A stretch of 64,000 bases of DNA from positions 66,417-130,416 of the forward strand of contig NZ_KE386833.1 in the NCBI RefSeq assembly GCF_000429025.1, in the 5' to 3' direction. Below, piece by piece: positions 26,747 to 34,618 of the stretch (the first letter of the stretch is position 1; every line of letters starts with the position of its first letter). This stretch comes from Actinospineispora spinosispora DSM 44797 (GTDB lineage Bacteria; Actinomycetota; Actinomycetes; Mycobacteriales; Pseudonocardiaceae). The notes under the pieces were generated by a model. The model ran no database searches and was not told where the DNA came from. It saw nothing but the letters and a program-made list of their open reading frames with translations. The translations under genes and the position numbers were made by a program.

Positions 26747-27799
26747 GTGACCGAGTCACACATCGTCTGGATCGACCGCGCCACCGGCGCCGGCAGCGAC
26801 CTGCTCGGCGGTAAAGGGGCGAGTCTCGCTCGGCTCACCGAGGCCGGCCTGCGGGTCCCGCCGGGATTCGTCGTGACGACGGCCGCGTTCCGCGCCGCGG
26901 TCGGCCCCGCATTGCTCGCCGAGATCGACTCGCTCGTCGCGGCAGGCTCCGAGGACGCCGAGCCCGACGACGGTGTCGGCGCCCGGGTGCGCGAGCTGAT
27001 CGGCTCGGTCCCGTTCGAGGACGAGCTCGCCGAGGCGATCGGCGACGGGTACGGCGCGCTCGGTGACCGTGCGCCGGTCGCGGTCCGCTCCAGCTCGGCG
27101 GCCGAGGACTCGGCCGACCACAGCTTCGCCGGGGAACACGACACCCACCTGTGGGTCAGCGGCACGGCCGAGCTGCTCGACCGGATCCGGGACTGCTGGG
27201 CCAGCCTGTTCACCGCCCGCGCCATGGACTACCGGCGCAAGGCGGGCCTCAGCGGTGCCGGCGCCTCGATGGCCGTGGTCGTCCAGCTGATGGTGCCCGC
27301 CAGGGCGGCCGGTGTGTTCATGACGCTGAACCCGGAGAACGGAGACCGGTCCAAGGTCGCCTGCGAGTCCGTCTGGGGACTGGGGGAGCCACTCGTGTCC
27401 GGCACGGTGACTCCCGACCGCTTCTACCTCGACAAGGTCACCGGCGAGGTCACCAGCCGAGACCTCGCGGCGAAGGAGACCAAGGTCGTGCGGGCCGCGT
27501 CAGGACAGGGCATCGAGACCGTCGCCGTCGCCGAGGACCAGCAGCGGAGCCCGTCGCTCGCCGAGGAGGAGCTCGCGGAGCTGCTGCGCATGGCGACACT
27601 GGTCGAGCGTCACTTCGGCTGCCCCCAGGACGGCGAGTTCGCCGTCGGAGAGGGCGAGGGCGCCGGGAACGTCTTCCTCGTGCAGAGCAGGCCGGAGACC
27701 GTCTGGTCCCGCACCGGTCCTCGGCGGGCGACCGGTGACGGCTCGGTCATCGACTCGATCCTCTCGCACCTGGTCCCCGGCACCTCTCCTCGGACCTGA
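26747..27799 (+). CDS. PEP-synthase N-domain protein (phenylphosphate synthase small subunit-like)
   Basis: A 350-residue ATP-grasp protein equal to only the N-terminal nucleotide-binding part of PEP synthase (KGASLARLTEAGLRVPPGFVVTTAAF, AVRSSSAAEDSADHSFAGEHDTHL, VFMTLNPENGDRSKVACESVWGLGEPLVSG, ending VQSRPETVW). Size and content match the small subunit of phenylphosphate synthase and one half of the 4-alkylphenol-phosphorylating CreHI pair as I recall them. It would bind ATP and phosphorylate the His of the next gene's product. The GTG at 26747 follows GGGAGG by five bases; ATG at 26687 overlaps the previous stop (ATGA) and is an alternative. Confidence 0.82.
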   Translation: MTESHIVWIDRATGAGSDLLGGKGASLARLTEAGLRVPPGFVVTTAAFRAAVGPALLAEIDSLVAAGSEDAEPDDGVGARVRELIGSVPFEDELAEAIGDGYGALGDRAPVAVRSSSAAEDSADHSFAGEHDTHLWVSGTAELLDRIRDCWASLFTARAMDYRRKAGLSGAGASMAVVVQLMVPARAAGVFMTLNPENGDRSKVACESVWGLGEPLVSGTVTPDRFYLDKVTGEVTSRDLAAKETKVVRAASGQGIETVAVAEDQQRSPSLAEEELAELLRMATLVERHFGCPQDGEFAVGEGEGAGNVFLVQSRPETVWSRTGPRRATGDGSVIDSILSHLVPGTSPRT

Positions 27800-27880
27800 T
27801 CCCGCCCACCCCACCCATCCCTCGGCGCGCCGTGTGCCGCCGCCGGGGCGTCTGCCCTTCCCCTGAACCAGGAGCGCGAC

Positions 27881-29707
27881 ATGGCAGAAGTGAAGTTCCC
27901 CAGCCCGTTCTCGATCGAGACGCCCGCCGGCGCCGAAGGCTGGGAGCGGATGTACAACTGGTACCACCTGTTCGCCGAGGACCGCAGGGACCAGGACGAG
28001 GACCGGTTCTGGTTCGCCGACCGGCTGCACCACCCCGAGGTGATCCACCCCTACGACGAGATCCAGTGCGAGTGCTGGTGGCAGGCGCTCGGCGCGTTCA
28101 ACACCCGGGTGTTCGCGATGCCGCCCGCGTTCGGGGTCGACCAGCGCATAGTCAACGGACGGCTGTACATCACACCGGTCGCCGCTCCGCCGGAGCAGAT
28201 CGAGCAACGCGCCACGGAGTTCGCCGCCAGGGCGAGTCACTACTACGAGAACTGGGACTCGATCTACGGGGAGTGGAAGGAGAAGGTCTCCGCGAAGCTG
28301 GCCGAGCTGCGCGCGTTGAGCTTCGCCGCGCTACCCGACCTCGAGCCGATCGAGACCATCCACACCCACCTCGGGCATTCGGCGGGATACCGGATGATCC
28401 GCGACTTCGACCGGCTCGTGCAGACGATGTACGAGACCTACCAGTACCACTTCGAGATGTTGAACATCGGGTACGCGGCGTACCTGAACTTCTTCCAGCT
28501 CTGCAAGACCGCGTTCCCGGGGATCGGTGACCAGTCGATCGCGCGCATGGTGGGCGGCCTGCGGGTGGACCTCTACCGCCCGGACGACGAGCTGCGCCGG
28601 CTGGCGAAGGAGGCGGAGCGGCTCGGCATCGGGGACGCCGTACTGGCCGGCGACTCGGCCGGGCAGCTGTTCGACGACCTGTCGGCGGAGCCGTCCGGAC
28701 GGGCCTGGGTCGAGGACTGGCGCACGACCGCCGACCCCTGGTTCCTGATCAACACCGACCCAGGGCACCCCGGCGGGTACCACACCTACGACACCTGGGC
28801 GGACGATCCCGACATCCCGCTGGTGTCGGTGCAGGAATACCTGCGACGCCTGCGCGGCGGCGAGAACATCGATCGTGACACCGCCGGTGTACTGCGGGAA
28901 CGCGACCGCATCACCGCCGGGTACCGCGAGCTGCTGTCCCCCGACGACCACAAGGGCTTCGACCAGGCCGTGGACCTGGCCCGTTTGGTGTTCACCTACA
29001 TCGAGGAGCACGTGCTCTACATCGAGCACTGGATGTGGGCAGCGTTCTGGGCCAAGTCCAAGGAGCTGTCGCGTGCACTCGTCGCGATGGGCGCGTTGGA
29101 CGACCCGGAGGACATGTTCTTCCTCCGGCGAGGCGAGGTGGCCGAGCTGATCTACGACACGGTTGTCGGCTGGTCGGTCGGGAGCCGGTCGCGCGGGACG
29201 GGGTACTGGGGGCCGATCATCGGCGAGCGCAAGGGCATCTTCGCGGCCCTGCTGGAATGGGAGCCGCCGCCCGCACTCGGTCCGCCGCCAGCCGAGATCA
29301 ACGAGCCGCTGACCGTCATGCTCTGGGGGATCACGACCTCCACGGTCAAGGAGTGGCTGGCCGAGGACGTCGAGGGAGAACCCACCACCCTGCGTGGGCT
29401 CGGCGCGTCGCCCGGAGTCGTCGAGGGCCCGGCGCGTGTGTTGCGGCACGTCAGTGAGCTCGGTGCGGTCCAGCCGGGAGAGGTGCTGGTGTGTCCCGCG
29501 ACGTCACCGGCCTGGGCGCCGATCTTCACCCGGGTCGTGGCCACGGTGTCCGACGTCGGCGGAATCATGAGCCACACCGCGATCGTCTGCCGCGAGTACG
29601 GAATGCCCGCGGTGGTCGGCACCGGCAACGCGGTGGCCACGATCACCACGGGCCAACGCCTCCGCGTGGACGGCTCCACCGGCGTAGTCGTGATCCTCCC
29701 CGACTGA
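27881..29707 (+). CDS. PEP-synthase central/phosphohistidine protein (phenylphosphate synthase large subunit-like)
   Basis: A 608-residue partner of the preceding gene. Residues 1-500 form a substrate-binding region with many aromatic residues (WERMYNWYHLF, QCECWWQALGAFN, IEEHVLYIEHWMWAAFWAKS); the C-terminus is the PEP-utiliser mobile domain, with phosphohistidine His565 in GGIMSHTAIVCREYGMPAVVGTG. The PEP-binding TIM barrel of true PEP synthase is absent, which argues for phosphoryl transfer to another acceptor, as in phenylphosphate synthase (phenol) or CreHI (4-alkylphenols). Start ATG 27881. The 81-nt gap and common strand indicate one operon with the ATP-grasp gene. Confidence 0.8.
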   Translation: MAEVKFPSPFSIETPAGAEGWERMYNWYHLFAEDRRDQDEDRFWFADRLHHPEVIHPYDEIQCECWWQALGAFNTRVFAMPPAFGVDQRIVNGRLYITPVAAPPEQIEQRATEFAARASHYYENWDSIYGEWKEKVSAKLAELRALSFAALPDLEPIETIHTHLGHSAGYRMIRDFDRLVQTMYETYQYHFEMLNIGYAAYLNFFQLCKTAFPGIGDQSIARMVGGLRVDLYRPDDELRRLAKEAERLGIGDAVLAGDSAGQLFDDLSAEPSGRAWVEDWRTTADPWFLINTDPGHPGGYHTYDTWADDPDIPLVSVQEYLRRLRGGENIDRDTAGVLRERDRITAGYRELLSPDDHKGFDQAVDLARLVFTYIEEHVLYIEHWMWAAFWAKSKELSRALVAMGALDDPEDMFFLRRGEVAELIYDTVVGWSVGSRSRGTGYWGPIIGERKGIFAALLEWEPPPALGPPPAEINEPLTVMLWGITTSTVKEWLAEDVEGEPTTLRGLGASPGVVEGPARVLRHVSELGAVQPGEVLVCPATSPAWAPIFTRVVATVSDVGGIMSHTAIVCREYGMPAVVGTGNAVATITTGQRLRVDGSTGVVVILPD

Positions 29708-29776
29708 CCTCGCAGACCCTCGTGTCGCGTCGCAGACCCTGCAGCGTCTGCGACGCGACAGGAAGCTCTGCGAACT
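29708..29776. repeat. 69-nt palindromic repeat, copy B
   Basis: Same length as copies A and C without gaps. It has the most perfect inner stem: TGTCGCGTCGCAGAC pairs fully with GTCTGCGACGCGACA, flanked by TCGCAGA/TCTGCGA outer arms. It lies between the convergent PEP-synthase-like operon and the first IclR gene. Confidence 0.82.
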
Positions 29777-29795
29777 GATGCCCGACAGGTGGGGA

Positions 29796-30602
29796 TCAGC
29801 CGATGTCGCTCATCGGCGCGGGCGTGCGTGCGGTGTGGTCCCGGTACGCGGTCCGGGGGCGCGGGGTTGCCTGTTGGAGGCGGTGGCTGGCGACGGCCGC
29901 GGCGTGGGCGACGGTGCGGCCGATCTCCGGTATCCGTGCGGGGGCGAAGGTGGAATGGGGTCCGGCTATCGACAGTGCCCCGGCCGGTTGTCCGTCGGCG
30001 CCGACGACGGCGGCCGCGACCGAGGTCCGGCCGCGTTGGAAGGCGCGGCACACCACATGGCCCCGCGCCCGAGCGGTCGCTAGCTCCTCGGCCAACGCCG
30101 CCATGTCCGGTAGCGGGAGGTTCTCCTGCGCGCAGATCCGTCGCACCCGCAGGTCCGCATCCGCCGGGTCCAGCGCCGACAGAGCGCTCTTGCCGCACCC
30201 GGACAGAAACGCCGGAGCCCGCATGCCCACCCGGTTGATCATGCGTACCCGGGTCGGCCCGGACTCGCGGTGGAGGTAGACGATCCATCCGTCGACGAGC
30301 TGCCCGACGTGAAGTTCTTGGCCGGGGCCGCGGTGCACCGCCGAGGTGCTGCCCTCGACCGCCTCGACCAGACCGGTGCGGTCGATGATCAGTCCGCCCA
30401 GCTCGAGCAGGAGCGGGCCGAGTCGGTACCCACCGCGCGGGACCGACTCCAGCAGGCCCTCCGCCACCAGGGTCCGGCACAGCAGATGGACCGTGGATCG
30501 CGGCAGCCCGGTGTGCTCGGCGAGTGACCGCACGGAGAGCACCTCGAGGGTGGGGCGAAACGCCCGGAGGATCGTGGCCGCCTTGCCCACGGATGCGCTC
30601 AT
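29796..30602 (-). CDS. IclR family regulator 1
   Basis: A 268-residue IclR protein: winged helix at about 5-60 (SVRSLAEHTGLPRSTVHLLCRTLVAEGLLE) and effector-binding GAF-like domain from about 75 (QELHVGQLVDGWIVYLHRES, MRAPAFLSGCGKSALSAL). It is about 90% identical over the first roughly 245 residues to the IclR encoded at 37247-38062, in opposite orientation, and only the C-terminal tails differ. It diverges from the dioxygenase/shell operon; GTCCCAGCCTGTTGGAC at 30645 lies between. It probably controls the BMC operon. Confidence 0.9.
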   Translation of the reverse strand: MSASVGKAATILRAFRPTLEVLSVRSLAEHTGLPRSTVHLLCRTLVAEGLLESVPRGGYRLGPLLLELGGLIIDRTGLVEAVEGSTSAVHRGPGQELHVGQLVDGWIVYLHRESGPTRVRMINRVGMRAPAFLSGCGKSALSALDPADADLRVRRICAQENLPLPDMAALAEELATARARGHVVCRAFQRGRTSVAAAVVGADGQPAGALSIAGPHSTFAPARIPEIGRTVAHAAAVASHRLQQATPRPRTAYRDHTARTPAPMSDIG

Positions 30603-30644
30603 GAGGGGAGTCTGCCGCTCCTCGGGGGTGCTGTCTCGCCAGGT

Positions 30645-30661
30645 GTCCCAGCCTGTTGGAC
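30645..30661. promoter_or_regulatory. IclR-type operator before the BMC/dioxygenase operon
   Basis: GTCCCAGCCTGTTGGAC is one of four 17-bp GTCC-N9-GGAC sites in this locus (24945, 30645, 35418, 37187). It lies between the divergent IclR-1 gene and the dioxygenase gene, 46 bp before the latter's ATG. Confidence 0.6.
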
Positions 30662-30706
30662 GCAGCGCTGGCCGAGGGCGGGGCCGAGCGGGGAACATCC
30701 CGCCCC

Positions 30707-31714
30707 ATGAGCCGGGTCTTCCATGCGCAGGTGGGCAGTGCCCTTTCGCGTTCGCGGCGGCCGGGACCTCCGCCGTCCTCAGGGGCCGTCGCGTCACCGA
30801 GCCCCCGCGCGGCGCCCGCCGGCGGCGCGCGGCCCGACGGGGGAATCGTCGCGGGCTACCTGGCCCCGCATCCGCCGCACCTGGTCTACGCCGAGAACCC
30901 GCCGAGGAACGAGCCGCGTTCCCGCGGCGGCTGGGACGTGTTGCGCTGGGGCTACCAGGAGCTACGCCGCCGAATGGCCGGGCGCGACCGACCGGACGTG
31001 CTCGTCGTGCACGCGCCGCACTGGATCACGATGGTCGGTCACCACGTGAACTGCGTGGCCGATCCCCGGGGCGTCTCCGTCGAGCCGATCTTCCCGAACC
31101 TGTTCCGCTACCACTACGACTTCCGCACCGACGTCGAGCTGGCCGAGGCCATCCTGGGGGAGGCCGACGGGCTGGGACTGGTCACCAGCGCCCTGCGCGA
31201 TCCGGGGGTCCGGGTCGACTACGCGACGATCGGCGCCCTGCACCTGGTCAACCCGGCGTGGGACATCCCGGTCGTGTCGATCTCGGCGAACAACAACCCC
31301 TACTTCTACTCCGACGCGTCGCTCGAGGAGATGGAGACGCTCGGCGAGGCGACCCGGCGCGCGGTCGAACGCACCGGCAGACGCGCGGTACTGCTGGCGT
31401 CCAACTCGCTGTCGCACCTGCACTGGGACACCGAGCCCGACCTGCCAGAGGACATGTCCCGGGAGCACCCCTACAACCAGCACCAGTACGAGTGGGACAT
31501 GCGGCTGCTGGACGCGGTGCGCGAGGGGCCGTCGAGCCGGCTGCGCACGCTGATCGGCGAGCACATCGAGCAGACCGAGTCCGAGACCAAAGCGGGCAGC
31601 CTCACCTGGCTGCTCTCCGCGATGGACTGGCCGGACGTCGCCGGTGACGTGCTGGCGTACGGCACCGTCATCGGCACCGGCAACGCGGTCGTCGAATGGA
31701 TGCCCCATGGCTGA
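30707..31714 (+). CDS. LigB-fold extradiol dioxygenase, catalytic subunit (2-aminophenol 1,6-dioxygenase beta-like) with N-terminal extension
   Basis: A 335-residue class III extradiol dioxygenase. The catalytic domain starts near residue 46 (GGIVAGYLAPHPPHLVY); His55 and His105 (VHAPHWITMVGHH) are the likely Fe(II) ligands, with a Glu in ETKAG near 293. The pattern is that of the 2-aminophenol 1,6-dioxygenase beta subunit. Residues 1-17 (MSRVFHAQVGSALSRSR) can form a short amphipathic helix, followed by a Pro/Ala/Gly/Ser linker to about 45, the layout of BMC encapsulation peptides. I take ATG 30707 as start; a TTG at 30656 is possible. The next gene overlaps by 8 bp. Confidence 0.83.
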   Translation: MSRVFHAQVGSALSRSRRPGPPPSSGAVASPSPRAAPAGGARPDGGIVAGYLAPHPPHLVYAENPPRNEPRSRGGWDVLRWGYQELRRRMAGRDRPDVLVVHAPHWITMVGHHVNCVADPRGVSVEPIFPNLFRYHYDFRTDVELAEAILGEADGLGLVTSALRDPGVRVDYATIGALHLVNPAWDIPVVSISANNNPYFYSDASLEEMETLGEATRRAVERTGRRAVLLASNSLSHLHWDTEPDLPEDMSREHPYNQHQYEWDMRLLDAVREGPSSRLRTLIGEHIEQTESETKAGSLTWLLSAMDWPDVAGDVLAYGTVIGTGNAVVEWMPHG

Positions 31715-32540
31715 CGGACTCGTGGCGGCCGCCATCGTGCCCGGCCTGCCCCACCTGCTGGCCGAACGCGACCCGGCACCGAGCTGGACGCGGCTGGCGG
31801 ACGCGGTCCGGGTGACCGGAGACCGTTTCCGTGACGCCGGCGTCGACACCGTCGTCATGGTCTCCACCCAGTGGTTCACCGTCCTCGGGCACCAGGTGCA
31901 GCTCGACCCACATCTGGTGGGGGAGCACGTGGACGAGAACTGGTACGGCTACGACTTCGGCCGCCAGCGCTACGACATGCGGGTCGACACCGAGCTGGCG
32001 AGCGGCTGGGCCGACGAGATCGACCGAGCCGGTCTGCAGTCGCGCCGGACCCGCTACGACGGATTCCCGATCGACACCGGCACGATGACCGCGATGGGCC
32101 TGCTCGACCCCGCGCGGCGGCTCCGGCTGGCGCTCGTGTCGTGCAATCTCTACGCGGGTCCCGACGCGATGGCGTCGGTCGGAGCCGCGGCAACCGCGTC
32201 GGCCCGGACACTGGGTCGCCGGGTCGCCGCCGTCGCCGTGACGAGCCTGTCCTCCGGTCTGATCCAGCGCTGGATCTGCCCGGGTGAGGACCACGTGACC
32301 GGTGAAGGCCACGAGCAGTGGGACCGCCGGGTGCTCGATCTGGTCACCGAAGGCAAGCACGCCGACGTTCTGGCACTGCGCGAGGAGTACTCCGCCGAGG
32401 CTCAGGCCGACAGCCAGTTCCGCACCTACCCGTTCCTGACCGGTGCGGGCCTGGACCGGCTCGGACGGGGAGAGCTGCTGGCATACGGACCGATCTGGGG
32501 CACCGGCGCGGCCGTAGTCAACTGGATGCAGGAGGAATGA
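31707..32540 (+). CDS. LigB-fold dioxygenase, second subunit (2-aminophenol 1,6-dioxygenase alpha-like)
   Basis: A 277-residue LigB-fold protein paired with the preceding subunit. It resembles the non-catalytic alpha subunit of 2-aminophenol 1,6-dioxygenase: AAIVPGLPHLL, VVMVSTQWFTVLGHQVQLDPH, DGFPIDTGTMTAMGLL and GPIWGTGAAVVNW. It should form the heteromeric ring-cleaving enzyme giving an aminomuconic (or hydroxymuconic) semialdehyde. It has no N-terminal extension, so it would enter a shell only through its partner. It overlaps the upstream gene by 8 bp, and its stop overlaps the next start region. Confidence 0.85.
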   Translation: MADGLVAAAIVPGLPHLLAERDPAPSWTRLADAVRVTGDRFRDAGVDTVVMVSTQWFTVLGHQVQLDPHLVGEHVDENWYGYDFGRQRYDMRVDTELASGWADEIDRAGLQSRRTRYDGFPIDTGTMTAMGLLDPARRLRLALVSCNLYAGPDAMASVGAAATASARTLGRRVAAVAVTSLSSGLIQRWICPGEDHVTGEGHEQWDRRVLDLVTEGKHADVLALREEYSAEAQADSQFRTYPFLTGAGLDRLGRGELLAYGPIWGTGAAVVNWMQEE

Positions 32541-32833
32541 TGGCCAGAACCGCAGTGGGTTTCATCGAGGCCGAAGGCTTCGTCCCCATCTTCGACGCCG
32601 TCGACGCCATGACCAAGTCGACCGAGGTCGACATCAGCGGTGTGGTCCGCCTCGGCGGTGGACTGATCGCGGTCGCGATCGTGGGTGACCTGGCCACGGT
32701 CGAGGAAGCCGTGGAGATCGGCGAGGAGACGGCCAGGGCCATCTCCGGACGAGGAGTCAAGTCCATCGTGTTCGCCAGCCCCGCCGATTCGATCGTGGCG
32801 CTCGCCGGCGACATCACTCTCATCGGAAGCTGA
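32540..32833 (+). CDS. BMC-H shell protein 1
   Basis: A 97-residue single BMC-domain protein, the hexamer tile of bacterial microcompartment shells (AVGFIEAEGFVPIFDAVDAMTKSTEVD, then VAIVGDLATVEEAVEIGEETA). The pore loop, usually K-I-G-S-G-like, reads RLGGG (37-41), so the central pore is lined by glycine. It ends soon after the BMC core. The ATG at 32540 is four bases after GGAGG; ATG 32537 overlaps the previous stop. Directly downstream of the dioxygenase genes and upstream of a second shell gene. Confidence 0.9.
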   Translation: MARTAVGFIEAEGFVPIFDAVDAMTKSTEVDISGVVRLGGGLIAVAIVGDLATVEEAVEIGEETARAISGRGVKSIVFASPADSIVALAGDITLIGS

Positions 32834-32844
32834 GGACACCGCAC

Positions 32845-33180
32845 ATGGCATCCACCGATCGCGCCATCGGCATCATCGAGACCCGAGGGGTAGTCGCCCT
32901 CACCGCCGGGATCGAGGCGATGATGAAGACCGCCGACGTTCGCACCATCGCCGTCGAGCGGGTCAGCAGCGGCTACCTCGCCGCCGCGGTCCAGGGCTCG
33001 TTGGCGGCGGTGAGATCGGCGGTCGACGCAGGCTCGGCCGCCGTCAGACAGTACGGCGAGCTGCGCGCCGCGCAGGTCTACCCGAAGCCGCACCAGCAGG
33101 CGGGTGCGCTGCTCGAGGGTGCTCCGAACGAACGTCTGCGCACCGCGATCGCGGCGATCGAGGCCGGCGGGTCGTCGTGA
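32845..33180 (+). CDS. BMC-H shell protein 2
   Basis: A 111-residue BMC-domain protein, closer to the canonical hexamer: AIGIIETRGVVALTAGIEAMMKTADV, pore loop RVSSG (39-43), GSLAAVRSAVDAGSAAVRQYGEL and the VYPKPHQQ strand. A 25-residue C-terminal tail (GALLEGAPNERLRTAIAAIEAGGSS) contains a predicted helix that could line or cap the facet. It starts 11 nt after shell protein 1 and its stop overlaps the start of the vertex-protein gene (TGATG). Confidence 0.93.
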   Translation: MASTDRAIGIIETRGVVALTAGIEAMMKTADVRTIAVERVSSGYLAAAVQGSLAAVRSAVDAGSAAVRQYGELRAAQVYPKPHQQAGALLEGAPNERLRTAIAAIEAGGSS

Positions 33181-33425
33181 TGCTCGGCAAGGTCGTCAGC
33201 CGGGTCTGGGCGGACCGCCAGATCTCGGGGCTCAACGGACGGCGCCTGGTGCTCGTCGCGGGAATCGGGTCGGACCGCAGGGAGGTGGCGGTCGACCTGG
33301 TCGATGCCGCGCCGGGCGTGACCGTCCTCGTCGCGACCGACGAGGCGGCCGCCGCGGCCGCGAACGATCCGATCGTCGACGCCGCGGTCGTCGCGCTCGT
33401 CGACGACAGGGAACCGACCCGGTGA
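33180..33425 (+). CDS. BMC-P vertex protein (EutN/CcmL family)
   Basis: An 81-residue pentameric vertex protein: MLGKVVSRVWADRQISGLNGRRLVLV, then VAVDLVDAAPGVTVLVATDEAA and the terminal VVALVD strand. EutN/CcmL proteins cap the twelve vertices of a microcompartment, so with two BMC-H genes the minimum parts for a closed shell are present. No BMC-T (tandem trimer) gene is seen in the window. Start and stop overlap the neighbouring genes (TGATG, GTGA), showing one tightly coupled transcript. Confidence 0.92.
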   Translation: MLGKVVSRVWADRQISGLNGRRLVLVAGIGSDRREVAVDLVDAAPGVTVLVATDEAAAAAANDPIVDAAVVALVDDREPTR

Positions 33426-34165
33426 CCCAGCCGTGCAGCCGTCTCGTCGGGGCCCGCGCGCCCGAGGGCGTCGACCCGGACGCCTCGCGGGCCCGCCGCC
33501 GCCACGCACTGCGCCGCACCCGGTCTCCTTCGGTCACGACACTCGTGCTGGATGTGGGCGGGGTGGTCATCCCGACCCTGTTCGAGAGCGCCGCCGCCCA
33601 GGGGCTGCCCAGCGGGCCGTTCCCCGGGGACGGGGGCAGGCCCGACCCGGAGTACTCCCTGGTCGAGAACGGTCAGCTGGCCGAGCGCGACTATTGGGCC
33701 CGGCTCGCGCAGCGCCGACCGGACCTGGACATCGGGGCGCTCTGGCGGGGCTGTTCGGTGGTGCGTGCGGACGTGACGGCGCTGATCGAGCGGATCGACG
33801 GACGGGTGCGCCTGGTCGCGTTCACCAACGACATGGCGCACTGGTTCGGGTCCGACTGGGAGCACACGTTCCCGATCATGCGCTGGTTCGACACGGTTCT
33901 GGAGGCCGCTGTGCTGGGAGTGTTCAAACCTGATCCACACGCGTTCCGGGTCGCCGCCTCGGCTCTCGGCGAGGAGCCGTCGCGGTGCCTGTTCGTCGAC
34001 GACCTGGCCGCGAACCTGGCCGGGGCCGCCTCGGTCGGCATGCACACCGAGCTGTTCGACGTGCGTGCGCCCGCCGCGTCGATGAATCGCGTGGCGTCGA
34101 GTCTGGGACTGCCACCGCCCGACGCTCCCCGGCGGGTCTTCTCGGCACCGAGGATCGGTCGATGA
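33422..34165 (+). CDS. HAD-IA family phosphatase-like hydrolase
   Basis: A 247-residue haloacid-dehalogenase-type hydrolase. Motif I nucleophile is Asp44 (LVLDVGGVV), motif II TN in AFTNDMAHW, motif III Lys in FKPDPHAF, and motif IV FVDDLAANLAGA. The first 37 residues (to about SPSVTT) precede the fold and are Arg/Ala-rich. It is a phosphatase candidate for a phosphorylated aromatic made by the PEP-synthase-like pair, but HAD substrates cannot be read from sequence. The GTG start at 33422 overlaps the vertex-protein stop; its stop overlaps the RidA start (ATGA). Confidence 0.85.
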   Translation: MTQPCSRLVGARAPEGVDPDASRARRRHALRRTRSPSVTTLVLDVGGVVIPTLFESAAAQGLPSGPFPGDGGRPDPEYSLVENGQLAERDYWARLAQRRPDLDIGALWRGCSVVRADVTALIERIDGRVRLVAFTNDMAHWFGSDWEHTFPIMRWFDTVLEAAVLGVFKPDPHAFRVAASALGEEPSRCLFVDDLAANLAGAASVGMHTELFDVRAPAASMNRVASSLGLPPPDAPRRVFSAPRIGR

Positions 34166-34614
34166 GCGGCCGGGCGGAGCTGGACCGTCTCGCCGAGCTC
34201 GGTCTCGAGCTGCCGGAGCCGCGCGCGAAGGCCGGCAACTACCTGGGCTGGGTGCGTGCCGGCGACCTCCTGTACCTCTCCGGGCAGGGCGCCGACGGGT
34301 GGAACGGCCGGGTCGGCGACAGCCTGACCGTCGATCAGGGATACCGAGCGGCTCGTGCCTGCGGCCTCAACCTGCTCGCGCAGGTACACGACGCCGCGGG
34401 TGGGCTGGCGGCCGTCCGGCAGGTCGTGCAGGTGCGCGGCTTCGTCTGTTGCACCGACGACCTGGCCGAGGTTCCCCAGGTGATCGACGGCGCGTCGGAC
34501 CTGTTCATCGCTGTCTTCGGTGAGCGAGGACGCCATGCCCGTACCGCCATCGGGGTCCGGGCGCTTCCGCTGGGCTTTGCGGTCGAGGTCGACATGGTGG
34601 TGCAGCTTGGCTGA
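34162..34614 (+). CDS. RidA/YjgF family protein, candidate 2-aminomuconate deaminase
   Basis: A 150-residue RidA-fold protein (LGWVRAGDLLYLSGQGADGWNGRVGDSLTVDQGYRAARACGLNLLAQV, ending IGVRALPLGFAVEVDMVVQL). The family includes imine deaminases and the 2-aminomuconate deaminases AmnD/NbaF. Next to an aminophenol-dioxygenase-like pair and with a semialdehyde dehydrogenase nearby, deamination of 2-aminomuconate to 4-oxalocrotonate is the most economical role. It overlaps the HAD stop as ATGA. A general RidA housekeeping role is the alternative. Confidence 0.83.
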   Translation: MSGRAELDRLAELGLELPEPRAKAGNYLGWVRAGDLLYLSGQGADGWNGRVGDSLTVDQGYRAARACGLNLLAQVHDAAGGLAAVRQVVQVRGFVCCTDDLAEVPQVIDGASDLFIAVFGERGRHARTAIGVRALPLGFAVEVDMVVQLG

Positions 34615-34618
34615 CCTG

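Noticed and set aside
26747..29707. A gluconeogenic PEP synthase broken in two by frameshift
   Set aside because: The two genes are separated by 81 nt with proper starts, the PEP-binding barrel is absent, and the second gene has a long unique substrate region, matching the two-subunit aryl-phosphate synthases.
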